Shown here: one piece after another, positions 4,281-12,137 of the stretch
How the letters are laid out: each line of letters opens with the position of its first letter
Position numbering within the stretch: the stretch's first letter is position 1
Virus record (IMG/VR): IMGVR_UViG_3300005589_000118
Coordinates: 1 to 20,059 of that record
DNA length: 20,059 bases
DNA from: a virus
Reading direction: 5' to 3' (one strand)
Program-made: the position numbers and the translations under genes
Notes under the pieces: generated by a model
Told to the model about the DNA's origin: nothing
The model's database searches: none
Seen by the model: only the letters and a program-made list of their open reading frames with translations

Positions 4281-6110
4281 TTACCAAGGTGATGTCATTA
4301 ATGGTAAGTACATAACAGCACCAGTTGAATCTTTTATCTCAAGATACCTATTTGCTACAAAGTTCGCAGGTGTTGTAGCTGCTTGAGATGTATATTGTAA
4401 TTTTAACCTACCATCACCTTTTGGCTGTATTTTCACATCTATATTTGCTGATGAACCTGCAACAGCTAGAGTTGGCTCGTCTGTTTCTGAAGCCCTTACA
4501 ATTAATTTTGACGAAGCGGCAGGGGTATTCTCTACCAATAACTGGCTATTACCTGTATTCAGGTCTGTTATGTCTAAACCAAACTCTGAGAAGTTTACAC
4601 GCTGCTTATTAGAACCCGCTGTATTTGTAGAAAGAACCTCACCGACTTTTGTGTTAGCTGCATTATACCAAGCCAATGATTGCCTTGTTGCCATTGCAAC
4701 AGCTACCCCTACCCCTGTTGCGCCATCAGTGCCAGCTATCGCTTCATTATGGAAGACAATGCCTTTTTCAAAGTCTGCATTCTTAGCAGGGTCGTTGCTA
4801 ATAATGCCTATAGCACAAGATGCTGTTCCAAGATTCACACCTTCCGCAGTCTCTGAAATCTCACCACCTGAGCCAAGCCATAGCGTTTGCGACTGCCCAG
4901 CATTAAATGGATTAAAAGGAAACAGTGCTCTTGTATCCCCCATGTTGGCTATATCAAGTTCCATACCAAAACAAGAAGCAGTAACTCCAGATTCTCTTAC
5001 AGCAGTACCATATAACGCCCAAGCTCCACCTGTGTGGTTAAGCTTGTTATTAACAGCAAAGCCAGATACACCTATGTCAGCGCCAGAAGTCCCAGCACCC
5101 TCTCTCCAAGCTGTTTGCACTGAACCATGAAGTCCAAGATTGCCATACCCAGTAAGGGCACTATTGTGCTCAAGATAATTAAATATACCTTCATAAAAAT
5201 CAGGGTCGCTCTCAATTGAGTCGTAATTACCTTCTGACACTATCTTCTGGTTCACACCTGCCGTGATCGAGTTTGGATTTACGAAACTCGCACCTCTTTG
5301 TACCAACCAAGTTACTTTAGGGGATGTAGGCATTGGAGGTGATGATAGAAGATACACCCCTTTAGGGATAACTATTGTCAATTCATCAAATGATGCAGAG
5401 GCAGAGTTAAATGCGCTTAACTCATCTGTGACACCATCCCCTATGGCACCAAAGGCTTTAACATTAACCACGTCACCAACCCAATCAGACAAAGCCCTAG
5501 GTGTAGTTGTGCCTGTAGCAGTAACCAATAAACCATTAGGATTAGACGGGAAGTAATTAACCCATGCGCTGCCATTCCATGTAAAAAACACATCAGAAAC
5601 AGTATTGAAGTAAATAGACCCTTCGTTTGGCGGATTTCCTAAATCATCTACAGCTGGATTAGATGAATAAGCGCCAAAGTAACGATTAGTAAAATCAGTG
5701 TATAAAGCCTCAGTTAAATCCTTAGCTGCAATAGCGTTAGCCTCAGAAGAAGCCGCCTCCGCCGCTGCATCTTGCGCGGTTTGTGCGGCATTGGCATCGC
5801 TTAAATCATACTCAGGAATATACGAAAGCTCTTTTTTATTAGCACCACGAATTACAATTGAGTAAACCGTATCAGTGGGTCCGTATAAGATACCAGTATC
5901 GGATTGATCAAATACACCATCCGAGCTGATGCCTTGCGGGTTTTCAGCTTGCTGAGATAAGGCAGCATCTAAATAGATAGCTTTAAGCGTGGAAGGGTTA
6001 TCTTCGTCCGGCTTAACGTTAGGCTGGCCAAATAACACAGAGCCACCGGATACGATCTTGCCGCCTGCTATGATTGGGTAGTTAATTGGAGCTTTTATTT
6101 GGTTTGCCAT
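4281..6110 (-). CDS. Tailspike with P22-type head-binding domain
   Basis: 609 residues at the gp9 position. Residues about 1-105 match the P22 tailspike head-binding domain (G-G-K-I-V-S-G-G-S-V-L-F-G-Q, P-x-N-P, K-A-I-Y-L-D, then Y-S-I-V-I-R and Y-I-P-E-Y-D-L). An alanine-rich helix (about 107-135) is followed by a G-S-I-Y-F-N-T...F-F-T-W-N-G-S-A-W-V motif. At about 213-232 the V-N-V-K-A-F-G-A-I-G-D-G-V-T-D-E block marks entry into a pectate-lyase-like beta helix. The rest is beta-rich and ends S-T-G-A-V-M-Y-L-P-L-M. It would bind the host surface and perhaps cleave polysaccharide; no catalytic residues can be assigned, and the distal part does not look like the P22 endorhamnosidase. The start overlaps the upstream gene (TAATG) with GAGGAAG as ribosome site. 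Confidence 0.88.
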   Translation of the reverse strand: MANQIKAPINYPIIAGGKIVSGGSVLFGQPNVKPDEDNPSTLKAIYLDAALSQQAENPQGISSDGVFDQSDTGILYGPTDTVYSIVIRGANKKELSYIPEYDLSDANAAQTAQDAAAEAASSEANAIAAKDLTEALYTDFTNRYFGAYSSNPAVDDLGNPPNEGSIYFNTVSDVFFTWNGSAWVNYFPSNPNGLLVTATGTTTPRALSDWVGDVVNVKAFGAIGDGVTDELSAFNSASASFDELTIVIPKGVYLLSSPPMPTSPKVTWLVQRGASFVNPNSITAGVNQKIVSEGNYDSIESDPDFYEGIFNYLEHNSALTGYGNLGLHGSVQTAWREGAGTSGADIGVSGFAVNNKLNHTGGAWALYGTAVRESGVTASCFGMELDIANMGDTRALFPFNPFNAGQSQTLWLGSGGEISETAEGVNLGTASCAIGIISNDPAKNADFEKGIVFHNEAIAGTDGATGVGVAVAMATRQSLAWYNAANTKVGEVLSTNTAGSNKQRVNFSEFGLDITDLNTGNSQLLVENTPAASSKLIVRASETDEPTLAVAGSSANIDVKIQPKGDGRLKLQYTSQAATTPANFVANRYLEIKDSTGAVMYLPLMTSPW

Positions 6111-7993
6111 TATTCTTCCTCGTCTTCTCTTACTAGCGGTATGCCAAGCGCAACAGCTAAAGAAGGGTAATCGGTTGATAGTAAATTGATAGCGTCTTTA
6201 ATTTCCGGACTTGACTGAACCGCTCGTTCAAATGCCTTTGCATCCTGAGAGGTCTTGCCAATCTTGGTTAAGAAGTCTGCTGTTGCTGGCCCTGCATAAG
6301 GTATTGCATTCATCATTCCCATTATACCCGCTTTATTTAATGCCTCGATAAAGAATCCAGCCGATCCTTTTGGCATCGCCCCGCTAGGTGGTACAAGGTC
6401 ATTTGCATCGTTTCTTAACTTGCTTAACTGTTTAAACTCAGTATCGGTCATTATTGACTTAAGCTTAGGCTCTAGCTTATCAAATCGCTTAGCAAAAGCA
6501 TTAGCACCAAATACACGCTCTCCTTTGATTTTACGAGTAGAAGCATTAAAGCCGCTATCAATTAAATCCATGACCATTTGAGCTTTAATCTGGTTTTTTG
6601 CCTTAGAGCCTCTTGTGCCAGCCCTATCTAGGGATTTAATCACACGAGAAAAGCTTTCAATTGGTGTTGAGTCTGTCACTAGCTTTGCATATACCTGAGA
6701 CTCTTCTATTTTAGGCAATTTAGATTGATAACTTTTATTATCTATAAGCTGGCTAGTTAAGCCTTTTTCATCAAACTCAGTCTTTAGTGCCGCGTGTGAT
6801 TGACGCGCCTCTTTAGCAGCTCTAGATATATCTGGATTACCATTCTCTTGAAGGGCTTTTGATGCCAGATCAAATTCAGAATCAAGAGCGTCTTTCATTG
6901 GGCCTGTAAACCTTGAGGTATTTCCTGTTGGGTCTGATTTTTCTATATTATTCAATCGCTTACGCATTCTCTCTGCATTTGATACGGACAACTCTTGTAT
7001 CTCAATACCTTCTTTAGCTGCGCCCTTTAATGCTTCGTCGCTAAGATCTAGGCCGAATTCAGCAATAATACCTTCTATTGCTTTTGCTTGCTGGGGGTTG
7101 GTTGACCGGAAGTCCCTAAAGTCCGCAGGGTCTGCAAAGCCAGCTTCGTAAATAGTATTGGTATCAAGTCTTACATCTATGTCTTTTGTTAGGTCCGCAA
7201 GCTTGTCATAGGCAAGCTTTCGTTTGTATTTAGAACTATTCTTTCTAAGCCTAATAGCGTCCTGAACAGACTGCCCGACATTATCCACCTCTTCTGGCTT
7301 AACACCTTCAAGGTAATCTCGAATCTCTCTAGACTGAGCAAGCTTATAACCTCGAAGCTGGTCGCCGCCTTCACTGGACTGCTCTAAAAGAAATTGCTCT
7401 GACTTTTGCTGGCCAAGGTCTTGAGTGGCCTCACCAACTGTAGACCTGATTCCTGTTTCTTTTAGAGTAGGCTCAGCCTCCGGTATTACGTTCTCTGGTG
7501 TTACCTTTTTAAGCCCTCTAGTGCCTTTCAGCCCAAGAAGTTCAAGGGTTGCTGTTGGTAGTGTTGCCGCTGCCGCTGCCGCTGCTGGACTACCAGTAAC
7601 ATCTAAGGTTGTATCACCTAGAAATCGCTCAGTTGCTGTCATGGCCTCGCCAACTGGCTGCAATGCCTCACCTAGACCTGATTGAACGTCTGCGCCTGAT
7701 GCCGATCTTGGCTGATACGTTCCACCTTCTTTTATATTAGCAATACGCTGAGACCTTTCATCAACATTGCCGCCACCAACTAAGCCAGATAAGCCAGCCG
7801 CAGCATCGGAAATAGAACCACTTAAGATAGACAAAAGGTTTTCAGCACCCCCTATAACAGGGTCGGAATCTGCTAGCTTTGCAAGGTCAGAAAAAAAGCC
7901 GCTTTTCTTTTTTGGCTCTTCTATTTCGTCAAACTGATCAAAAGGGTTTGATTCAGTCTTAACTTCATCAAATTGATCAAATACATTAGCCAT
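6110..7993 (-). CDS. Large ejection (DNA injection) protein, gp16 position
   Basis: 627 residues, close to the 609 of P22 gp16 and in the same place, directly before the tailspike. The N-terminus carries a tandem short motif, F-D-Q-F-D-E at residues 5-10 and 18-23, seen at the start of several large podovirus internal virion proteins. A glycine/alanine-rich, weakly hydrophobic stretch (about 45-75), an alanine run (A7, about residues 136-142) and long helical middle regions follow. Near the C-terminus is a hydrophobic segment (I-E-A-L-N-K-A-G-I-M-G-M-M-N-A-I-P-Y-A-G-P-A). In P22 the gp16 protein is packaged and enters the host envelope on infection. No enzymatic motif is visible. TAATG overlaps on both sides. 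Function is inferred mainly from synteny. Confidence 0.72.
   Translation of the reverse strand: MANVFDQFDEVKTESNPFDQFDEIEEPKKKSGFFSDLAKLADSDPVIGGAENLLSILSGSISDAAAGLSGLVGGGNVDERSQRIANIKEGGTYQPRSASGADVQSGLGEALQPVGEAMTATERFLGDTTLDVTGSPAAAAAAATLPTATLELLGLKGTRGLKKVTPENVIPEAEPTLKETGIRSTVGEATQDLGQQKSEQFLLEQSSEGGDQLRGYKLAQSREIRDYLEGVKPEEVDNVGQSVQDAIRLRKNSSKYKRKLAYDKLADLTKDIDVRLDTNTIYEAGFADPADFRDFRSTNPQQAKAIEGIIAEFGLDLSDEALKGAAKEGIEIQELSVSNAERMRKRLNNIEKSDPTGNTSRFTGPMKDALDSEFDLASKALQENGNPDISRAAKEARQSHAALKTEFDEKGLTSQLIDNKSYQSKLPKIEESQVYAKLVTDSTPIESFSRVIKSLDRAGTRGSKAKNQIKAQMVMDLIDSGFNASTRKIKGERVFGANAFAKRFDKLEPKLKSIMTDTEFKQLSKLRNDANDLVPPSGAMPKGSAGFFIEALNKAGIMGMMNAIPYAGPATADFLTKIGKTSQDAKAFERAVQSSPEIKDAINLLSTDYPSLAVALGIPLVREDEEE
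7563..7590. repeat. Short GCTGCC-type repeat coding for an alanine run
   Basis: Three and a half near-perfect hexamer units (gccgct) encode seven consecutive alanines in the large ejection protein. It is a simple-sequence repeat that could vary in length by slippage while keeping frame when hexamers are gained or lost. Confidence 0.5.
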
Positions 7994-8976
7994 TACATGC
8001 CCTCTGGTAGGTAGCCGTATTTAGCTTTAAATGCGCTAGCTGCATCAGGATTGCTTTTTAGGTAATCAATTGCAGCCTGAGGTGCGCCTGATCCTTGCTC
8101 TTGTTTTTTGTTGAATTTTTTTGGTACACGACTTTTTATTCGGCCTTTAATATCTTCCGGTAGGGTATCCCCATAAACACCAAGATAGTTATCAATCTCA
8201 TTGGAAGATGAGTCAATGGCTGAGTTGGCCATGACATATGCAGTATTAACAAGATCCTCAAAACCATCGTCAGATAATTCACCCTCACCAAGTAGCGAAT
8301 TTAACTTGCCTGTTAATTGTTTTGCTGCACCTTGGGCTGAATAGACCTGCCCTTGCTCTGACTCGCGAACTACTGACGTGGGGTCTATGGACTTCATAAA
8401 TGCAAATACAGCCGCCAGCTTAGCTGCGGGGCTGCTTGAATCTTTAAGCGACTCAAGAGTGCTTGCTGCTTTTGTTATGCCGCCAACATCTTTTGTGAGG
8501 GCTGTAACATCCTTATTAATACCTTGGATGTCTTTAACGCCAAGCTTTCCACCTTCTTGGGCTTTGGCTCTTGCCTTGCCCTCTAGGTATTCTTTTGCAA
8601 CAGGGTCAATACTATAGCTTGATGTTTTTGAATCCCACACCAAAGCGCCTTCACCGCGCTCTTTTGACTGCATACCTTCTGATTTAAGCTTATTCGCTTG
8701 CATGAAGCCCGTAAAAAACTCAGGGTCTGCCTCGTAAGCATTAAGCATGTATTTCTCTTGCTCTTCTGGGTTTTCAACCGCTAGGCGGATAAAGTTCGCT
8801 GATTTAGCTTGGCCTGTTTTAGCCTGCTGTGCAGCTTGTCGGCGCTCTTTGTTAGCTGCGCCTTGCTGGTAAGCATTGAAGCCACCTTGAACCAATTGAC
8901 CAAGTTGAGCAAGCGGACTATTTGCCCGTTGCATTTCGCCTAATCGTGCTATTTCTAGTGCTGATGGGATAGCCAT
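7993..8976 (-). CDS. Ejection protein, gp20 position
   Basis: 327 residues. A glutamine/alanine-rich helical N-terminus (A-N-S-P-L-A-Q-L-G-Q-L-V-Q-G-G-F-N-A-Y-Q-Q-G-A-A-N-K-E-R-R-Q-A-A-Q-Q) is followed by a region with an S-x-D-P-T-S-V-V-R-E-S-E-Q-G motif (about 197-210) that recurs in podovirus internal virion or DNA transfer proteins. The C-terminus is basic then acidic, ending in a D-Y-L-K-S-N-P-D-A-A-S-A-F-K-A-K-Y-G-Y-L-P-E-G-M segment. It is shorter than P22 gp20 (471). Its place between gp7-like and gp16-like genes suggests the middle ejection protein. ATG 8976 has AGGAG; the stop overlaps the next ATG (TAATG). The assignment rests on synteny and composition. Confidence 0.7.
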   Translation of the reverse strand: MAIPSALEIARLGEMQRANSPLAQLGQLVQGGFNAYQQGAANKERRQAAQQAKTGQAKSANFIRLAVENPEEQEKYMLNAYEADPEFFTGFMQANKLKSEGMQSKERGEGALVWDSKTSSYSIDPVAKEYLEGKARAKAQEGGKLGVKDIQGINKDVTALTKDVGGITKAASTLESLKDSSSPAAKLAAVFAFMKSIDPTSVVRESEQGQVYSAQGAAKQLTGKLNSLLGEGELSDDGFEDLVNTAYVMANSAIDSSSNEIDNYLGVYGDTLPEDIKGRIKSRVPKKFNKKQEQGSGAPQAAIDYLKSNPDAASAFKAKYGYLPEGM

Positions 8977-8984
8977 AATAACTC

Positions 8985-9686
8985 CTAAGAAGCGCCGTAA
9001 ATGGCTGCGCCAGTTTGAATAAATGGTGTCAGGTCTGCCATTAAGCCACCTTGACCGATACTAGCGCGGCCAATGCCTAATTGAGCTAAGTTTCCAAGGC
9101 CTTGCTGCATACCTTGGTTTAATTGACCTTGAGCCTGTAATTGAGTGCCAAAGGTACCCAAACCTAAGTTTGTACCAGTGGTTAGATTGCCTAATGCTTG
9201 ATTGTAAGCATTACCACCTAATTGACTGCCCATTTGCAAGGTCTGGCGTGCTAATCGATCTTGAGTGCCACTAGCGCCTAAGCCCTTAGTAGCCGCCGCA
9301 GATTGTAGAAGCTGGTTAGATGCCTGCTCTTGTAGTTGCTGGTACTCGCCGCCTTGAAGGTAGTTAGCAATAAAGTCTTCACGCGCCTCTGGGCTTAGCA
9401 TTTCCTGCAATTGAGGTAAGAATGTTTCACCTGCCTCTCGATATGGTTTTAAGCCCTCGGTTATATCTCCGTACTGCTCCTTGAGAAATTCAAGCTGGGC
9501 AAGCTGGGCGGCTTCTTGTTTGGCTATCTGCTCTTTAAGGGCCTTCTCTTCATCCTCACCAGTTAATTCACCCCATGCGTCAGAAACAGGTTTTTTTTGT
9601 TTTTCATAAATAGCCTCGCCAACTTTGTCGAGACCCCCTGTTGATATAGTTTTCGCCGCATCTTTCGCATCGCTTTCATCACACAT
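8985..9686 (-). CDS. Ejection protein, gp7-like (DNA transfer protein)
   Basis: 233 residues, against 229 for P22 gp7. The central block Y-R-E-A-G-E-T-F-L-P-Q-L (about 81-92), then G-G-E-Y-Q-Q-L-Q-E-Q-A-S-N-Q-L-L-Q-S-A-A-A-T-K-G-L-G-A-S-G-T (about 116-145), is characteristic of podovirus DNA transfer/internal virion proteins. A Q/G/N-rich C-terminal region follows (about 145-230). The N-terminal third is a charged coiled coil. Such proteins are packaged in the head and injected ahead of DNA to build a conduit across the envelope. Its ATG overlaps the acetyltransferase stop by 8 bp (ATGTGTGA), with GGGGA upstream. Good confidence in the family. Confidence 0.82.
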   Translation of the reverse strand: MCDESDAKDAAKTISTGGLDKVGEAIYEKQKKPVSDAWGELTGEDEEKALKEQIAKQEAAQLAQLEFLKEQYGDITEGLKPYREAGETFLPQLQEMLSPEAREDFIANYLQGGEYQQLQEQASNQLLQSAAATKGLGASGTQDRLARQTLQMGSQLGGNAYNQALGNLTTGTNLGLGTFGTQLQAQGQLNQGMQQGLGNLAQLGIGRASIGQGGLMADLTPFIQTGAAIYGAS

Positions 9687-10098
9687 GGTATATATCCCCT
9701 ACTTTTGTTAGGTTTAAGTCTTTTGCCATTTTATTAAATGACTCTTCATTAATTCCAGAGCTTCTAGCTATCTTTATTGAGACTGCGTTTTTCCCTTTAG
9801 CCCATTCTATAAATTCTTGCGCAGCCTTTTTGGCCAATCCTTTCCCTCGACTTTCTTTTTTTGTGTAAATTAAAAAGTCACTCGCGTGAATGTCGTCTGT
9901 GTACCAGCTATTTACCAGCTTACCAACAAACAAGCACTCGCCATCATAATAACAAAAACCCTCTCTTATTGTTTTTAGTAGGTAATATATCCCCTTTTCC
10001 AAATTAACTTTGGATTTTGAGAATACACCCTCTTTAAACAAAGAATGAGCCGTGCTTATGATTTCTTTTATTTGGTCTTCTGTTAGTTGGCTGCTCAT
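9679..10098 (-). CDS. GNAT-fold acetyltransferase-like protein, gp14 position
   Basis: 139 residues with a GNAT fold signature. The strand D-F-L-I-Y-T (74-79) leads into the acetyl-CoA phosphate-binding motif R84-G-K-G-L-A, followed by the helix K-K-A-A-Q-E-F-I-E-W-A. A second strand V-S-I-K-I-A-R and a helix with N-E-E-S-F-N-K-M-A-K follow, as in the N-x(n)-A-x-x-F/L pattern. GNAT-like genes recur at this spot in podovirus tail modules; P22 gp14, an assembly protein, occupies the same position between gp26 and gp7. Substrate unknown: modification of a virion protein is possible, as is a non-enzymatic assembly role. ATG 10098 has GGGG 7 nt upstream. Confidence 0.8.
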   Translation of the reverse strand: MSSQLTEDQIKEIISTAHSLFKEGVFSKSKVNLEKGIYYLLKTIREGFCYYDGECLFVGKLVNSWYTDDIHASDFLIYTKKESRGKGLAKKAAQEFIEWAKGKNAVSIKIARSSGINEESFNKMAKDLNLTKVGDIYHV

Positions 10099-10110
10099 GT
10101 TTTACCCCTG

Positions 10111-10434
10111 TTAAGGTATATTTGTCGCTGGGTCGAATGCTGTGCCATCGTATAACCTGCGCCATTTGTCCAAGCCACCAACAACGGCAGCCTCGTAAGT
10201 ACCGGATGTTAAAAATAACAATCCTATTTTTTCAGTAGGCAGTGGCGGGAAAGTAGCATTACCACTAACAATCTTACAGTCTGCAATATTATACACGCTT
10301 GGCAGTTTTAGGTTGTCATCCTGTAGCGCCTTTAGCCAGAATATAAATGACCATGAATCCTGGGGTTTTGTCTCACCTGCTACCAATTGTCCTATCTGGG
10401 TTTGAGTAATAGCAGTTTGCTTAATATTCTGCAT
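10111..10434 (-). CDS. Hypothetical virion-module protein at the gp26 position
   Basis: 107 residues: a polar helical N-terminus (T-A-I-T-Q-T-Q-I-G-Q-L-V-A-G), an aromatic helix D-S-W-S-F-I-F-W-L-K-A-L-Q-D-D-N, then a beta-rich second half ending Y-D-G-T-A-F-D-P-A-T-N-I-P. It overlaps the gp10-like stop by one base (TAATG) and precedes the acetyltransferase-fold gene. In P22 this slot holds the tail needle gp26, but here there is no long trimeric coiled coil, so it is not an obvious needle. It is probably a small virion or assembly protein; I do not recognise a family. Confidence 0.65.
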   Translation of the reverse strand: MQNIKQTAITQTQIGQLVAGETKPQDSWSFIFWLKALQDDNLKLPSVYNIADCKIVSGNATFPPLPTEKIGLLFLTSGTYEAAVVGGLDKWRRLYDGTAFDPATNIP

Positions 10435-12014
10435 TAGCTATAACCCTTTTCAGTTCGAGCCAATAAGGTTAGCACTCGTGTAGGGTAAGGGTTCATTGCT
10501 CTAAGTTTTACAGTAAAAGCCTGAGTTACGTAGCCAAAATTGAAAAATCTAGTCGTTGCTTTGTAGTCACCAATAGAACCAATATTCAAGCTACGCTCTT
10601 TTTCAAACGTATTGCCAAAGTCATATGAAACGCTGATATTGATTTCAGGTTTAGACCAACCAGAATCAGGCATTGAAAAATCCACTTCACATTGAGGTTG
10701 TAATTCAGCCAGTATAATCTTGTCATTCTTACCATTGAATGGTGAGCTGATCATTTCGCGGTTAACTATACCTGATTCATTTGATTCATTGTTTGGCGAT
10801 GCCACCTCAGTTCCTAGCACTGGATTATGAACACCGCTACCAGTAAACAAACGACCGATTGAAGTTTCTTTAAATTCTGCGCCAATCATTACCGAACCTG
10901 TACCGCTGGCATTCTCGGTCGCACCTACAAACTGCCAAGAGTTTTCTGGGTATGTTTTACGCTCATGCCATATTCCTGTTTCAGCTTCAAACACAAAACA
11001 AACAGTGTCCGATCTAACACAAAGGAATTCACGGCCTTTTTCAGTAAAGGCAAACAATCTAATATTGTTCGTTTCTTGTGCAATTATCCGGTCTACATCT
11101 TTAGTGGAGATAGCTTGAGCACCTGAGCCAGATAGTAAATAAATACGGGTCGGGCCGTTCTTTTGGCGACCATAAAAGGCAATCGTACCTTTATACTTAC
11201 ATTTAGCTTGTGGAGCGCTTGCAGTGCCATCTAGGCCGTATTCCATCGTGCCAACTTCTTGATATGGAATATCAGTGCTTTCCGTTACTCGATAGATAAA
11301 GGTTTGAGTTTCAGCAAATAAGTATAGGTGATCATTAAGAACCTCTAATCCCTTTAGTTGCTCGTCATTGCCTTGAGGTGTGAAGAAGTCCAATGTATTC
11401 GGGGCTATACCACCCAATCCTGAATAGTGAACTCGATTAAAGTTAAATGCTGGGTTTGATGATTTTTGGGCGCACAAATAAAGGAAGCGAGCGCCTAGAT
11501 AAGCTAAATCTACAATATTTGCAGTATTGGTATTCAAAGCTGTTGCAACATCTACAGCAGTAGGGGTTAATGAGTCATCATATTTATAAACCCTATCCTG
11601 ATTTGAATTGTATGAGCTTGGCGCTACTGAGACTAAATCTGTACCATTAGAAGCAAAGCGAGAATACGCGCTTGATGATGTTATTGTTCCACCGCCTACA
11701 ATTGGCGTAGCTGGGAGTAATTTAGTTGTACCTAGTACACCATTATAGCCAATAATCCTACGGCCAACATGGAATTGCGTTAGCGAGTTAAAGCCATCAA
11801 ACGCGCCTACTTGACCAGTAATCTTGCCATCCCCATACTCTGAACTCCATACAAGCCCGACATTATCTAAGTATTCAATACCAGAGCTTGGCATAAGAGA
11901 GAAAGCTGATAGCGATCCATTATCAGAAAGAGTAGGTACCCAATTGATACAGCGCCTATCTGTTAATTTGCGGCTCTCGCTACTATAAAAACCGTTTAAT
12001 GGTAGTTCTTGCAT
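10434..12014 (-). CDS. P22 gp10-like packaged DNA stabilisation protein (tail hub)
   Basis: 526 residues. The start L-P-L-N-G-F-Y-S-S-E-S-R-K-L-T-D-R-R-C-I-N-W (4-25) matches the phage_stabilise family to which P22 gp10 belongs, with the usual P-L-x-G-x-Y...R-C-I-N-x-x-P layout. The remainder is beta-rich with propeller-like repeats (L-K-G-L-E-V-L-N-D-H-L-Y-L-F-A-E-T, V-G-A-F-D-G). In P22 gp10 forms the hexameric hub below gp4 that closes the tail and holds tailspikes and needle. It is somewhat longer than P22 gp10 (472). The ATG at 12014 has only a weak ribosome site, so translation may depend on the small genes or peptides just upstream. Confidence 0.85.
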   Translation of the reverse strand: MQELPLNGFYSSESRKLTDRRCINWVPTLSDNGSLSAFSLMPSSGIEYLDNVGLVWSSEYGDGKITGQVGAFDGFNSLTQFHVGRRIIGYNGVLGTTKLLPATPIVGGGTITSSSAYSRFASNGTDLVSVAPSSYNSNQDRVYKYDDSLTPTAVDVATALNTNTANIVDLAYLGARFLYLCAQKSSNPAFNFNRVHYSGLGGIAPNTLDFFTPQGNDEQLKGLEVLNDHLYLFAETQTFIYRVTESTDIPYQEVGTMEYGLDGTASAPQAKCKYKGTIAFYGRQKNGPTRIYLLSGSGAQAISTKDVDRIIAQETNNIRLFAFTEKGREFLCVRSDTVCFVFEAETGIWHERKTYPENSWQFVGATENASGTGSVMIGAEFKETSIGRLFTGSGVHNPVLGTEVASPNNESNESGIVNREMISSPFNGKNDKIILAELQPQCEVDFSMPDSGWSKPEINISVSYDFGNTFEKERSLNIGSIGDYKATTRFFNFGYVTQAFTVKLRAMNPYPTRVLTLLARTEKGYS

Positions 12015-12041
12015 AATTCAAACTTATGATTGTTTTGCATA

Positions 12042-12137
12042 TCATAACACCTGTTTATGTTTGCTCAAAATTAAAGCTAAAAACAGAACAAACAGCGCGA
12101 TGGCTGTCAATTCTAGAATGCGGAGTACGGTTATCAT
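12042..12137 (-). CDS. 31-aa single-span membrane peptide inside virion operon
   Basis: A 31-codon frame consisting of M-I-T-V-L-R-I-L-E, an uninterrupted hydrophobic span (L-T-A-I-A-L-F-V-L-F-L-A-L-I-L, residues 10-24) and a basic tail S-K-H-K-Q-V-L. Its ATG overlaps the stop of the upstream fibre-like gene (ATGA), with GGTGG 5 nt before it, and it occupies most of the only sizeable gap before the gp10-like gene. Such tight overlap and a perfect membrane span argue for a real product. No family is recognised; it could be a holin-like peptide, an inner-membrane assembly factor or a translational coupler for gp10. Confidence 0.55.
   Translation of the reverse strand: MITVLRILELTAIALFVLFLALILSKHKQVL

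Noticed and set aside
4570-5556. Plus-strand frames opposite the tailspike (4570-5130 and 5263-5556)
   Set aside because: Low-complexity A/P/S/T-rich translations without ribosome sites, fully inside a well-supported minus-strand gene.
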